A stretch of 64,000 nt of DNA from Pseudomonas anguilliseptica (GCF_021375795.1 NZ_JAEIOI010000001.1:62001-126000), one strand, 5' to 3'; shown: positions 17,197 to 26,069, counted from the first letter of the stretch. Notes: generated by a model from the letters alone, not told the origin. A program made the numbers and translations.

Positions 17197-17949
17197 ATGT
17201 CTGTTGCGCGCGCGCTGAGCCTGCTTCTGCTGATGGCATTGCCGACGAGCCAGGCGGCTCAGGCCGATGCCTTTATGGTCTTCGGCGCGCATGATGGTTT
17301 CCCCAAGTATTACGAGGAAAATGGTGAGGCCAAAGGCATCGTGGTGGATATCAGCCGCCAATGCCTGAATGAAATGCAGGTACCCTACCGCATCCGCCTG
17401 ATGCCCTGGATGCGTGCCTATACCATGGCCCAGCGTGGCGAGGGCGGGGTGATCGGCCTGTCGATGAGTGACGAGCGCCTGACCCTGTTCGATTTTTCCG
17501 AGCCGATCTTTACCGAGCGTATCGTGCTGGTGGTCAAGCAGGGCCGTGAATTTCCCTTCCAGCAGGTGACAGACCTGCGCGACAAGTTGATTGGCGCCAG
17601 CATTGGCGCCAGCTATGGCAATGTTTTTGATGCGGCGGTGGCCGATGGCACGCTGACCATTGTCGGCTTCAACGACACCCGCAACGGCCTGGCCATGCTG
17701 ATGCGCGAGCGTATCGACGCGATACTGCTGGGCTCCAGCGTCGATCTGCAGCGTCTTGTTCGCGACAATCCGGACCTGCAGGGCGCGACCTTCGTTACCT
17801 TGCCGGTTGCGTTCAAAACAGACAGCAAGTACCTGGGCATTTCCATCAGCCTGAAAATGCGCTGGTTTGTGCAGCAGTTCAATCAGTGTCTGGAGCGGGG
17901 CTACAAATCAGGCGCGTTCGACTCGATCATCTACCAGTACAGCAACTGA
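17197..17949 (+). CDS. Periplasmic solute-binding protein (SBP_bac_3 family)
   Basis: 250 aa from ATG 17197 (GGGGTG upstream); an upstream TTG at 17170 is disfavoured because MSVARALSLLLLMALPTSQA is a clean signal peptide from the later start. The mature domain resembles extracellular family 3 proteins (GIVVDISRQCLNEMQVPYRI, RMLPWMRAYTMAQRGEGGVIG-like region, FSEPIFTERIVLVVK). Orphan members without an ABC permease are common in pseudomonads and may act as sensors or scavengers. No transporter genes flank it. Confidence 0.8.
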   Translation: MSVARALSLLLLMALPTSQAAQADAFMVFGAHDGFPKYYEENGEAKGIVVDISRQCLNEMQVPYRIRLMPWMRAYTMAQRGEGGVIGLSMSDERLTLFDFSEPIFTERIVLVVKQGREFPFQQVTDLRDKLIGASIGASYGNVFDAAVADGTLTIVGFNDTRNGLAMLMRERIDAILLGSSVDLQRLVRDNPDLQGATFVTLPVAFKTDSKYLGISISLKMRWFVQQFNQCLERGYKSGAFDSIIYQYSN

Positions 17950-18123
17950 CTTTTGATAGTTGGGGCGGCCGGATCGGGCCGTTGGCGTTTCCTCTGTTCC
18001 CAACCGCCGGGCAGCGCTTGCTGGATGTGCCGGTGCTGAGCGTCTAACCCAATCAAAGATGGCTGCCTTTGCCCGCGCGGCGCGCAATCCTGACGATCTG
18101 CATGGATTGAATGGAGGTTGCGT

Positions 18124-18798
18124 ATGCCCAAACCCGCGAGCCTGAGTGTCGGCCTGCGCCTGCTGTTGGCGTCCCAGGCCATGGCCCCGTTAAGCGTCAA
18201 GCTGGGCCTGGTCCAGCAACTGGGGGCCGAGAAGGCCGCGTTGCTGGCGCCGCATATGCCGCCCGGGCAATTGCGCGAGCTGATCATGGCCATGCCCATC
18301 GAGTTTGCCGCAGCGGTGACGGTGCACCTCGATCCACGGCTGATTCTCGACACCTACCTGAGCCTGCCAGACAGCCTGCACCTGGAGGTGGCTCGCCAGC
18401 TCTGCGCCGACGGTGCTTTTGCCACGGCAGCGCGCTATGCCGAGTGCCTGTCGGCCAAGCAGATCAAGGTGCTGATCTACGGCATCAACGATGTTGACCA
18501 TGTGCTGCAGATCGCCCGGCATATCGTCGACATGCCGCTGATCAGCGAGAGCCTGCGCAGTTTCTCCACCGGTTATTTGTGCAAGCTCACCGAAGCGGCG
18601 GTGGCCGACCGCAACCTGCCGGTGGCCGCGCAGGTACTTGGTGGCCTGTCATTGGCGCGGCAGGCTGACGTCTGTGCTGGCTTGCAGCCGAGCACGTTGC
18701 GGCAACTGCTGCCGCTGCTGCTGTTGATCAGCGGCGAGGGCCTGCGCAAGCAGTTGCCGGAGGCGGTGTTGGAGTTGTTTGAAAAACAGCTGGCCTAG
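18124..18798 (+). CDS. Conserved hypothetical helical protein
   Basis: 224 aa from ATG 18124, preceded by GGAGG at seven bases. All-helical, leucine/alanine-rich and soluble, with repeated ~30-residue helix pairs (for example LAPHMPPGQLRELIMAMPIEF and VHLDPRLILDTYLSLPDSLH) that faintly recall MgtE N-terminal superhelix or HEAT-type repeats. I do not recognise the family. No signal peptide or membrane segment. It converges on zwf with only eight bases between stops, in the place where pgl and eda would lie in a zwf-pgl-eda operon. Confidence 0.6.
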   Translation: MPKPASLSVGLRLLLASQAMAPLSVKLGLVQQLGAEKAALLAPHMPPGQLRELIMAMPIEFAAAVTVHLDPRLILDTYLSLPDSLHLEVARQLCADGAFATAARYAECLSAKQIKVLIYGINDVDHVLQIARHIVDMPLISESLRSFSTGYLCKLTEAAVADRNLPVAAQVLGGLSLARQADVCAGLQPSTLRQLLPLLLLISGEGLRKQLPEAVLELFEKQLA

Positions 18799-18806
18799 CC
18801 GCCGGG

Positions 18807-20249
18807 CTACTCCATCCACTGCCGTTCGTGGCGCTCCAGCAGGTTACCGGCCTGCTCCGGGCCATCGCTGCCGGCCGGGTAGGGGCGTGGGCTCTGGTAG
18901 TGCTGGTGCCAGCCCTTGATGATCGGGTCGACCCAGTTCCAGGCGGCTTCCACCTCATCGCGGCGCATAAACAGCGTCGAATCGCCCTCAATTACATCCA
19001 GCAACAGGCGTTCGTAGGCATCCCAGCGGCGCTGTTTGTGGAAGGCGTCCGCCAGGTTGAGGTCGAGTTCCACCGGTTGCAGGTGCATACCCTTGCCGGG
19101 GCTTTTGCCCATCAGTTGCAGGCTGATGCGCTCTTCCGGCTGTAGACGGATCAGCAGGCGGTTGGCTTCGCCGCCGCCGAACAGCTGGTGTGGCACCGGC
19201 TTGAACTGGATGAGGATTTCCGAAGTCTTGCGCGCCAGGCGCTTGCCGGTGCGCAGGTAGAACGGCACGCCGGCCCAGCGCCAGTTGTCGATCTCGGCCT
19301 GCACGGCGACAAAGGTTTCCGTATCGCTGTCGTTGTCCACGTTCTTTTCGAAGTAGTAGGCCGGCACTTCCTGGCCGCCTATCTTGCCGGCGGCGTACTG
19401 GCCGCGCACGGTCTTGTCCTGCACATCCAGGCCGGTAATGGGCTTGAGCGTTTCGAGGATTTTCACCTTCTCGTTACGCACGGCCTCGGCATCGAAGCGC
19501 ACCGGCGCTTCCATTGCCACCAGGCAGAGCAACTGCAGCAGGTGGTTCTGGATCATGTCGCGCATGGCCCCGGCTTTTTCGTAGTAGGCGCCGCGGTTTT
19601 CCACGCCGAGGGTTTCGCACACGCTGATCTGCACGTGGTCGATATGCCCGGCGCGCCACACCGGTTCGAACAGGGCGTTGGCAAAGCGCAGCGCCATCAG
19701 GTTCTGCACGGTTTCCTTGCCCAGGTAGTGGTCGATGCGGAACACCCGCGACTCATCGAACACCGCACCGATGGCGGCATTGATCGCCTGGGCCGACTCC
19801 AGGGAGTGACCAATCGGCTTTTCCAGCACGATGCGCGCCTTGGGGCCGGCCAGGCTGGCGATCTTCAGGTGCGAGGCGATGTCTTCGAACAGATCTGGCG
19901 CAGTGGCCAAGTAATAGATGCGCACGCGCTCGGGGTCGTCGCCCAGGCGTTTGCCCAGGCGGCCGAAGTCGGCGCTCTGGCTGGCGTCCATGGCGAAGTA
20001 GTCGAGGCGCGCGGCGAAGCTGGCCCAGGTGTCGTTGGCAAAGTCGCTGCGCGCTACCTGGGCGCGGCAGTGGCGTTCGGCCAGGGCTTGAAAGGCGCTG
20101 CGGGCCAAGTTGCTGCGGGCCAGGGCGAGGATGCGCGTGTCGTCATGCAGACGACCGGCGCGATGCAGGTGGTAGAGCGCTGGCAGCAGTTTATGCAGGG
20201 CCAGGTCGCCGGTGCCGCCAAACACCAGCATGTCGCAGGGAATGCTCAA
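18807..20249 (-). CDS. zwf: Glucose-6-phosphate 1-dehydrogenase
   Basis: 480 aa. First step of the oxidative pentose phosphate / Entner-Doudoroff routes, glucose-6-phosphate to 6-phosphogluconolactone with NAD(P)+. It has the N-terminal dinucleotide motif FGGTGDLALHKL, the active-site signature RIDHYLGKE (catalytic His) and EKPIGHSL. TTG 20249 is chosen as start: it gives LSIPCDMLVFGGTGDL, as in other Pseudomonas Zwf proteins, and has GGAG upstream; ATG 20294 would overlap the operator. No pgl or eda follows. The arrangement with an RpiR gene matches the second zwf locus of PAO1 (PA5439/PA5438) rather than the hexR-zwf-pgl-eda cluster, so another zwf is likely elsewhere in this genome. Confidence 0.93.
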   Translation of the reverse strand: MSIPCDMLVFGGTGDLALHKLLPALYHLHRAGRLHDDTRILALARSNLARSAFQALAERHCRAQVARSDFANDTWASFAARLDYFAMDASQSADFGRLGKRLGDDPERVRIYYLATAPDLFEDIASHLKIASLAGPKARIVLEKPIGHSLESAQAINAAIGAVFDESRVFRIDHYLGKETVQNLMALRFANALFEPVWRAGHIDHVQISVCETLGVENRGAYYEKAGAMRDMIQNHLLQLLCLVAMEAPVRFDAEAVRNEKVKILETLKPITGLDVQDKTVRGQYAAGKIGGQEVPAYYFEKNVDNDSDTETFVAVQAEIDNWRWAGVPFYLRTGKRLARKTSEILIQFKPVPHQLFGGGEANRLLIRLQPEERISLQLMGKSPGKGMHLQPVELDLNLADAFHKQRRWDAYERLLLDVIEGDSTLFMRRDEVEAAWNWVDPIIKGWHQHYQSPRPYPAGSDGPEQAGNLLERHERQWME

Positions 20250-20293
20250 GGTGGGAACTCCGACTCTGTTTGGTCGTGCGGGGGCGGCGGCCA

Positions 20294-20308
20294 TGTAGTA
20301 TAACTACA
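20294..20308. promoter_or_regulatory. HexR/RpiR-type operator TGTAGTATAACTACA
   Basis: 15-bp inverted repeat TGTAGT-ATA-ACTACA, a full match to the gamma-proteobacterial HexR consensus TGTARTWWWAYTACA as I recall it. It lies 45 bases upstream of the zwf start and 99 bases upstream of the RpiR gene. A second half-site CACTACAA follows at 20312-20319. Probably bound by the adjacent RpiR protein. Confidence 0.75.
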
Positions 20309-20406
20309 AGGTCACTACAACCCGTCGTGCGCCGATCATAACCGAGTCATGCTTGTGAATGCGGCGTGCTTGATGGATTCGTTAGCCAAATGTCGAGCCT
20401 AAACCT

Positions 20407-21273
20407 GTGAACCTGTTGCAGCACATTGCCCAGTCGCGCCCCCTGTTACGCAAGTCCGAACTGAAGGTGGCGGATCACGTTCTGCTCGATCCGGCCTCGG
20501 TGATGCACAGCTCCATGGCCGAACTGGCCCACAGCGTCGGCATCAGTGAGCCGACTATCGTGCGTTTCTGCCGGGCGATTGGCTGCAGCGGTTTTCAGGA
20601 CCTCAAGCTCAAGCTGGCGCAAAGTCTGGCGGCCGGTGCCAGCTTTGGCCAGTTCGCCATTCATGAAGACGATTCGGTGGCGGACTTCAGCCTGAAGATT
20701 TTCGATACCACCCTGCATACCCTGATCGAGGTGCGCGAGAAGCTCGACACCCAGGCTCTGCAACAGGCCATCGCCGCCATCGCCAATGCCCAGCGCGTGG
20801 AGTTCTATGGCTTTGGTGCGTCCGGTGCGGTGGCGGCGGATGCCCAGCACAAATTTTTCCGGTTGCTGCTGACGGCGGCGGCCTATTCCGACCCGCACAT
20901 GCAGGCGATGAGCGCGGTGACCCTGAAGCCCACCGATGTGGCCATCTGCATCTCGCAGTCCGGGCGCTCCAAGGACCTGCTGATCACCGCCAATCTGGTG
21001 CGTGAGGCCGGCGCAACGCTGATCACCCTGTGCCCCAGCCAGACCCCGCTGGCAGATCTGGCCACAGTCAACCTGGCCATCGACGTGCAGGAAGACACCG
21101 AGATATACACCCCGCTGACCTCGCGCATCGCTCATCTGGTGGTGATCGACGTGCTCGCCATGGGCGTGGCCATGGCCCGTGGCCCGGGGCTGGTCAACCA
21201 CCTCAAGAGCGTCAAGCGCAGTCTGCGCAGCCTGCGTCTGTCGCCCAAGGCGCACAAGAACAGCGACGACTGA
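20407..21273 (+). CDS. RpiR/HexR family transcriptional regulator
   Basis: 288 aa. N-terminal RpiR helix-turn-helix (~1-77: KVADHVLLDPASVMHSSMAE, SVGISEPTIVRFCRAIGCSGF) followed by a SIS sugar-phosphate isomerase domain (~115-255: VEFYGFGASGAVAADAQHKF, ISQSGRSKDLL, PLADLATVNLAID). HexR proteins repress zwf and ED genes and let go on binding KDPG; this protein likely senses a sugar phosphate the same way. It reads divergently from zwf across a HexR-like operator. Start is GTG 20407 with a poor ribosome site, consistent with low expression. It resembles the PA5438 type more than HexR itself, so no gene name is given. Confidence 0.88.
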   Translation: MNLLQHIAQSRPLLRKSELKVADHVLLDPASVMHSSMAELAHSVGISEPTIVRFCRAIGCSGFQDLKLKLAQSLAAGASFGQFAIHEDDSVADFSLKIFDTTLHTLIEVREKLDTQALQQAIAAIANAQRVEFYGFGASGAVAADAQHKFFRLLLTAAAYSDPHMQAMSAVTLKPTDVAICISQSGRSKDLLITANLVREAGATLITLCPSQTPLADLATVNLAIDVQEDTEIYTPLTSRIAHLVVIDVLAMGVAMARGPGLVNHLKSVKRSLRSLRLSPKAHKNSDD

Positions 21274-21290
21274 TTTCATCGTCGCGTTAT
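21263..21290 (+). terminator. Hairpin overlapping the RpiR stop codon
   Basis: GCGACGA / TCGTCGC 7-bp stem with nine-base loop spanning the TGA, followed by GTTATTG. A weak intrinsic terminator for the regulator gene. Confidence 0.4.
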
Positions 21291-21361
21291 TGTCCGGCCA
21301 TCAAAGCGTCATCTAGGCAGCCGAAGCTGGTACTCCCTTATTCAGCCTGGGAGTTGCCCCT

Positions 21362-21586
21362 ATGTCTGGCTATCTGGATCACGCGCAGTCGCATGAAAGC
21401 ACCGACAGCAAAACCCGGCGCAAGCTGCTCGACCAGCGGCGCATGGAATACCGCCGCGCCATAGAAAGCTACGCCGAACAGCGTCAGTTGCAGCAACAGC
21501 TGGCCGATTACCCAGAACTGATTGCGCTCAACTACCTGGCGGGCAAGCAGGCGCTGGCGCCGCAAAGCGCTCAGCGAGGGCGTTGA
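21362..21586 (+). CDS. Small conserved hypothetical protein
   Basis: 74 aa, highly charged and helical: KTRRKLLDQRRMEYRRAIESYAEQRQLQQQLADY resembles small pseudomonad proteins annotated as PA3496-like, but I cannot confirm the family. It has its own start after a 90-base gap. Its last 59 bases overlap, on the opposite strand, the 3' end of the LysR gene ending at 21528, a convergent overlap that could give antisense pairing of the two mRNAs. No signal peptide or membrane segment. Confidence 0.6.
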   Translation: MSGYLDHAQSHESTDSKTRRKLLDQRRMEYRRAIESYAEQRQLQQQLADYPELIALNYLAGKQALAPQSAQRGR

Positions 21587-22490
21587 TCAGGCTGCGTTGA
21601 TCGCGCACGAAGGCAAAGAACGCCTGGGCCACCGGCGACAGGTATTTGCCCCGTGGGTGAACCAGGCACCAGCTGCGCAGCAGCGGTAGTTCAGCCACCG
21701 GCAGTTCGCGCAACACGCCGAGGTCCAGCTCGCGGCGCACGGCGTGACGTGGCAGCAGCGCCACGCCGAGGCCAGCGAGCACCCCTTCACGCTGACTTTC
21801 CAGTGAGCCGACTTCCAGGCTGTGGGCAAAGTGTGCCCGTTTGAGGTGGAAATATTCCTCGCAGGCCTGGCGCGTGCCGGAGCCGGGCTCGCGAGTCAGC
21901 AGTGGAAAGGCCGTGAGGTCCTGCAGGTTCAGCTGGGTGTGCTGACACAGCGGGTGGTCGGGTGGGGCGACGGCGATGATCGGGTTATTAAGGAAGGGCA
22001 AAAACTCCAGGTTCATGTCGGTGGGCACCCGCGACATGATCAGCAGGTCATCGCGGTTGGCGTTCAGGCGCTTGACTGCCTGGTTGTGGTTGGTCACCAC
22101 CAGCTGCAAGTTGACTTCCGGGTATTCGCGGCGAAAGGCGGCGAACAGGTGGGGTATGAAGTACTTCACGCTGGACTCCACCGCCAGCGCAAGTTGCCCT
22201 TGCAGTGAGCCTTGCAGGTCGGCCAGTTGCATGTCGAGGCTTTCCAGGCGGCCGAAAATATCCGCGCTGGCCAGCTGCAAGGCTTCGGCGGCTTCGGTCA
22301 GGTAAAGCTTCTTGCCGACGTAATCGAACAGCGGTTGGCCGAGCAGCTCTTCGAGTTGGCGAATCTGCAGGCTGACAGCGGGCTGGGTCAGTGCCATTTC
22401 CTCGGCCGCTCGGCTGTAAGAGAGGTTGGTGCACACCGAGCGGAACACCTGAAGCTGACGAAGTGTCATGCGCATCAATGACTTACGCAC
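21528..22490 (-). CDS. pycR: LysR family regulator of pyruvate carboxylase
   Basis: 320 aa. LysR winged helix at residues ~8-65 (LRQLQVFRSVCTNLSYSRAAEEMALTQPAVSLQIRQLEE, paraphrased here as one HTH) and a type-2 periplasmic-binding effector domain (~95-300: ESSVKYFIPHLFAAFRREYPEV). GTG 22490 is preferred as start because AGAGG lies eight bases upstream; ATGs at 22475 and 22469 have poor sites. It is divergent from pycA across a 190-base AT-rich region, the arrangement of PycR (PA5437) in P. aeruginosa, where it affects lipid, energy and virulence metabolism. It presumably controls pycAB and itself. Confidence 0.85.
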   Translation of the reverse strand: MRKSLMRMTLRQLQVFRSVCTNLSYSRAAEEMALTQPAVSLQIRQLEELLGQPLFDYVGKKLYLTEAAEALQLASADIFGRLESLDMQLADLQGSLQGQLALAVESSVKYFIPHLFAAFRREYPEVNLQLVVTNHNQAVKRLNANRDDLLIMSRVPTDMNLEFLPFLNNPIIAVAPPDHPLCQHTQLNLQDLTAFPLLTREPGSGTRQACEEYFHLKRAHFAHSLEVGSLESQREGVLAGLGVALLPRHAVRRELDLGVLRELPVAELPLLRSWCLVHPRGKYLSPVAQAFFAFVRDQRSLINALAERFAAPAPACPPGS

Positions 22491-22679
22491 GTTTATGACC
22501 TCTATGGCTGGGCTTCTGAGGTTTAACTATAAGTCTTAGCTAATACTAAACCCAATAAATATTGATTTTGGTTAATCGCTAAGCCGGCGTAGCTTAAATG
22601 CATGACCGCTCGTGCTGCTGCGGTCACACGTCGACCGTTTTTTCCGGTTGCCTGTTCACGTGATCGAGGATGCTGGCTC
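22491..22679. promoter_or_regulatory. AT-rich divergent promoter region pycR/pycA
   Basis: 189 bases, with an AT-rich core (22521-22580) that contrasts with the GC-rich neighbourhood. It contains several TTAG/CTAA elements (CTTAGCTAATACTAAAC) around the palindrome TTAGCTAA, compatible with LysR T-N11-A sites. No single box stands out. Confidence 0.5.
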
Positions 22680-24095
22680 GTGATCAAGAAAATCCTGATA
22701 GCCAACCGCGGTGAGATTGCCGTACGCATTGTGCGGGCCTGTGCCGAAATGGGCATCCGCTCGGTGGCGGTGTATTCCGATGCCGACCGGCAGGCACTGC
22801 ACGTCAAGCGTGCGGATGAAGCTCACAGCATCGGTGAAGAGCCGCTGGCCGGTTATCTGAACCCGCGCAAGCTGGTCAATCTGGCGGTGGAAACCGGTTG
22901 CGATGCACTGCACCCCGGTTATGGCTTCCTTTCGGAAAACGCTGAGCTGGCGGAAATCTGCGCCGAACGCGGGATCAAATTTATCGGCCCGAGCGCTGAG
23001 GTCATCCGCCGCATGGGCGACAAGACCGAAGCCCGGCGCAGCATGATCAAGGCCGGTGTACCGGTTACCCCTGGCACTGAAGGCAACGTTGCCGACCTGG
23101 CTGAAGCGCTGCGCGAGGGCGACCGCATCGGTTACCCGGTGATGCTCAAGGCCACCAGCGGTGGCGGCGGTCGTGGTATCCGTCGCTGCAACTCGCGCGC
23201 CGAGCTGGAAGCAGCCTACCCGCGGGTAATCTCCGAGGCGACCAAGGCCTTTGGCAGCGCGGAAGTGTTCCTGGAAAAATGCATCGTCAACCCCAAGCAC
23301 ATCGAGGCGCAGATCCTCGCCGACAGCTTCGGCAACACCGTGCACCTGTATGAGCGCGACTGCTCGATCCAGCGGCGTAACCAGAAGCTCATCGAAATTG
23401 CCCCCAGCCCGCAGCTGACCCCCGAGCAGCGCGCCTATATCGGCGACCTGGCCGTGCGTGCGGCCAAAGCCGTGGGTTATGAGAACGCCGGCACTGTGGA
23501 GTTCCTGCTCGCCGAGGGCGAGGTGTACTTCATGGAGATGAACACCCGGGTGCAGGTGGAGCACACCATCACCGAAGAAATCACCGGCATCGATATTGTC
23601 CGCGAGCAGATTCGTATCGCCTCGGGCCTGGAGCTGTCGATCAAGCAGGATGACATCATCCACCGCGGCTTTGCCCTGCAGTTCCGCATCAACGCCGAAG
23701 ACCCGAAGAACAACTTCCTCCCCAGCTTCGGCAAGATCACCCGTTACTACGCCCCCGGCGGCCCCGGCGTGCGCACCGACACGGCGATCTACACCGGTTA
23801 CACCATTCCGCCGTATTACGACTCCATGTGCCTGAAGCTGATCGTCTGGGCGCTGACCTGGGAAGAAGCCCTGGCCCGTGGCCTGCGGGCCCTGGATGAC
23901 ATGCGTGTGCAGGGGGTGAAGACCACCGCTGCCTACTACCAGGAAATCCTGCGCAACCCGGAGTTTCGCAGCGGCCAGTTCAACACCAGTTTCGTCGAGG
24001 CGCACCCGGAGCTGACCGAGTACTCGATCAAGCGCAACCCGTCGCACCTGGCCATCGCCATCGCCACCGCCATTGCTGCCCACGCCGGCCTGTAG
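22680..24095 (+). CDS. pycA: Pyruvate carboxylase subunit A (biotin carboxylase)
   Basis: 471 aa. It carboxylates the biotin of PycB with ATP and bicarbonate, the first half of pyruvate + HCO3- to oxaloacetate. Biotin carboxylase N-domain (KKILIANRGEIAVRIVRAC), ATP-grasp with glycine loop GGGGRGIRR (~160-168), EKCIVNPKHIEAQ and the active-site MEMNTRVQVEHTITEEITGIDIV. GTG 22680 is the start, with GAGGA nine bases upstream; it gives the usual MIKKILIANRGE beginning and the normal 471 aa. The longer frame from 22602 adds a non-homologous arginine-rich leader. It is followed after 16 bases by pycB, so the two are an operon. Confidence 0.95.
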   Translation: MIKKILIANRGEIAVRIVRACAEMGIRSVAVYSDADRQALHVKRADEAHSIGEEPLAGYLNPRKLVNLAVETGCDALHPGYGFLSENAELAEICAERGIKFIGPSAEVIRRMGDKTEARRSMIKAGVPVTPGTEGNVADLAEALREGDRIGYPVMLKATSGGGGRGIRRCNSRAELEAAYPRVISEATKAFGSAEVFLEKCIVNPKHIEAQILADSFGNTVHLYERDCSIQRRNQKLIEIAPSPQLTPEQRAYIGDLAVRAAKAVGYENAGTVEFLLAEGEVYFMEMNTRVQVEHTITEEITGIDIVREQIRIASGLELSIKQDDIIHRGFALQFRINAEDPKNNFLPSFGKITRYYAPGGPGVRTDTAIYTGYTIPPYYDSMCLKLIVWALTWEEALARGLRALDDMRVQGVKTTAAYYQEILRNPEFRSGQFNTSFVEAHPELTEYSIKRNPSHLAIAIATAIAAHAGL

Positions 24096-24111
24096 GGGAA
24101 GGAATCAGATC

Positions 24112-25920
24112 ATGAGTAAAAAAATTACCGTCACCGATACCATCCTGCGCGATGCCCATCAGTCGATCATCGCCACGCGCATGCGCCTGGACGACATGTT
24201 GCCGATCTGCGCCAAGCTCGATCAGGTTGGCTACTGGTCGCTGGAAGTCTGGGGCGGCGCGACCTTCGACGCCTGTGTACGCTTCCTCAAGGAAGACCCG
24301 TGGGAGCGTCTGCGCAAACTCAAGGCCGGTCTGCCCAACACTCGTCTGCAAATGCTCCTGCGCGGGCAGAACCTGCTTGGCTACCGCCACTACAGCGACG
24401 ATGTGGTGCGCGCTTTCGTGGCCAAGGCGGCGGTCAATGGCATCGACGTGTTCCGCATCTTCGATGCGATGAACGACGTGCGTAACCTGCGGGTGTCCAT
24501 CGAGGCTGTGAAAGCCGCCGGCAAGCATGCTCAGGGCACCCTCAGCTACACCACCAGCCCGGTGCACACCGTCGAGGCGTTCGTGAAGCAGGCCAAGGCC
24601 ATGCAGGCCATGGGCATCGACTCCATCGCGATCAAGGACATGGCTGGCCTGCTGACGCCGTACGCCACGGCTGAACTGGTCAAGGCATTGAAAGCGGAAG
24701 TGGATCTGCCGGTGTTTATCCACAGCCACGACACCGCTGGCATGGGCTCGATGTGCCAGCTCAAGGCGATCGAGGCCGGTGCCGACCATATCGACACCGC
24801 CATCTCCAGCTTCGCTTGGGGCACCAGCCACCCCGGCACCGAGTCGATGGTCGCGGCGCTCAAGGGCAGCCCCTACGACACCGGCCTGGATCTGGCGCTG
24901 ATTCAGGAGATCGGCCTGTACTTCCATGCCGTGCGCAAGAAGTACCACCAGTTCGAAAGTGAGTTCACTGCCGTGGACACCCGCGTGCAGGTCAATCAGG
25001 TGCCAGGCGGGATGATGTCCAACCTGGCCAACCAGCTCAAAGAGCAGGGCGCTTTGCACCGCATCAATGAGGTGTTTGCAGAAATCCCACGGGTGCGCGA
25101 AGACCTCGGTTTCCCGCCGCTGGTGACCCCGACCTCGCAGATTGTCGGCACCCAGGCGGTGTTCAACGTACTCGCTGGCGAGCGCTACAAGACCATCACC
25201 AACGAAGTGAAGCTTTACCTGCAGGGCCGTTACGGCACCGCGCCGGGCAAGGTCAATGAGCAGCTGCGCAAGCAGGCGATTGGCAGCGAAGAAGTCATCG
25301 AAGTGCGCCCGGCCGATCTGCTCAAGCCGGAAATGGCCAAGCTGCGTGAGGAAATCGGTGCCCTGGCCAAGTCCGAAGAGGACGTGCTGACCTACGCCAT
25401 GTTCCCGGATATCGGCCGCAAGTTCCTTGAAGAACGCGCTGCCGGCACCTTGACCCCGGAAGTGCTGCTGCCCATTCCCGAAGCCGGCGGCGTGGCCCCG
25501 GCCGGTGGTGAAGGCGTGCCGACCGAGTTTGTGGTGGACGTGCATGGCGAAAGCTACCGCGTCGACATCACCGGCGTGGGCGTGAAGAGCGATGGCAAGC
25601 GCCACTTCTACCTGTCCATCGACGGCATGCCGGAAGAGGTGGTGTTCGAGCCGCTGAATGATTTCGTCGCGGGGAGCTCAGGCAAGCGCAAGCAGGCCAG
25701 CGCGCCAGGTGATGTCAGCACCAGCATGCCGGGCAACATCGTTGATGTGCTGGTCAAGGTCGGCGACACGGTTAAAGCCGGTCAGGCCGTGCTGATCAGC
25801 GAAGCGATGAAAATGGAAACCGAAGTGCAGGCGCCGATTGCCGGCACCGTGACGGCGGTGCATGTGGTCAAGGGCGACCGGGTCAACCCGGGTGACGTAC
25901 TGGTGGAAATCGAAGGTTAA
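24112..25920 (+). CDS. pycB: Pyruvate carboxylase subunit B (carboxyltransferase-BCCP; OadA-like)
   Basis: 602 aa. The N-terminal TIM-barrel carboxyltransferase (~1-300) has DTILRDAHQS with the metal-binding aspartate, EVWGGATFD, IKDMAG and HSHDTAGM. A PYC_OADA conserved domain follows, then a linker and a C-terminal biotinyl domain (~525-602) with biotin lysine in SEAMKMETE. It transfers carboxyl from biotin to pyruvate, making oxaloacetate. It is often annotated oadA, but the sodium-pump subunits OadB/OadG are absent here, so this is the two-subunit anaplerotic enzyme. ATG 24112 follows a good AAGGA site. Two terminators lie downstream. Confidence 0.94.
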   Translation: MSKKITVTDTILRDAHQSIIATRMRLDDMLPICAKLDQVGYWSLEVWGGATFDACVRFLKEDPWERLRKLKAGLPNTRLQMLLRGQNLLGYRHYSDDVVRAFVAKAAVNGIDVFRIFDAMNDVRNLRVSIEAVKAAGKHAQGTLSYTTSPVHTVEAFVKQAKAMQAMGIDSIAIKDMAGLLTPYATAELVKALKAEVDLPVFIHSHDTAGMGSMCQLKAIEAGADHIDTAISSFAWGTSHPGTESMVAALKGSPYDTGLDLALIQEIGLYFHAVRKKYHQFESEFTAVDTRVQVNQVPGGMMSNLANQLKEQGALHRINEVFAEIPRVREDLGFPPLVTPTSQIVGTQAVFNVLAGERYKTITNEVKLYLQGRYGTAPGKVNEQLRKQAIGSEEVIEVRPADLLKPEMAKLREEIGALAKSEEDVLTYAMFPDIGRKFLEERAAGTLTPEVLLPIPEAGGVAPAGGEGVPTEFVVDVHGESYRVDITGVGVKSDGKRHFYLSIDGMPEEVVFEPLNDFVAGSSGKRKQASAPGDVSTSMPGNIVDVLVKVGDTVKAGQAVLISEAMKMETEVQAPIAGTVTAVHVVKGDRVNPGDVLVEIEG

Positions 25921-25925
25921 CCTCG

Positions 25926-25980
25926 GAAGCCCCGGCTGTTTGAACAGGCATTTGAACGGCTTTTTTTGGGGCTTCTTTTT
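25926..25980 (+). terminator. Rho-independent terminator of pycAB
   Basis: GAAGCCCC (25926-25933) pairs with GGGGCTTC (25968-25975), followed by TTTTT. The 34-base loop can fold a smaller inner stem. Starts five bases after the pycB stop. Confidence 0.75.
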
Positions 25981-26045
25981 ACACCGCCGGCGCGGCTCAG
26001 TCGTCGCGCCAGCATGGGTTTTTAGGCCCAGTGCCTGAGTCCCCC

Positions 26046-26069
26046 AGGAGCCTTACGGCTCCTTTTTTT
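26046..26069 (+). terminator. Second rho-independent terminator downstream of pycB
   Basis: AGGAGCC - TTAC - GGCTCCT, a 7-bp stem with tetraloop followed by seven T. Backs up the terminator at 25926 and insulates sbtA from pycAB. Confidence 0.85.

Noticed and set aside
24028..25605. 525-aa minus-strand frame across pycB
   Set aside because: Antisense of a full-length carboxyltransferase gene; His/Gln/Val-rich shadow.
24112..25920. pycB as oxaloacetate decarboxylase alpha subunit (sodium pump)
   Set aside because: No OadB or OadG genes nearby, and the gene is in an operon with biotin carboxylase pycA under a pycR-like regulator.
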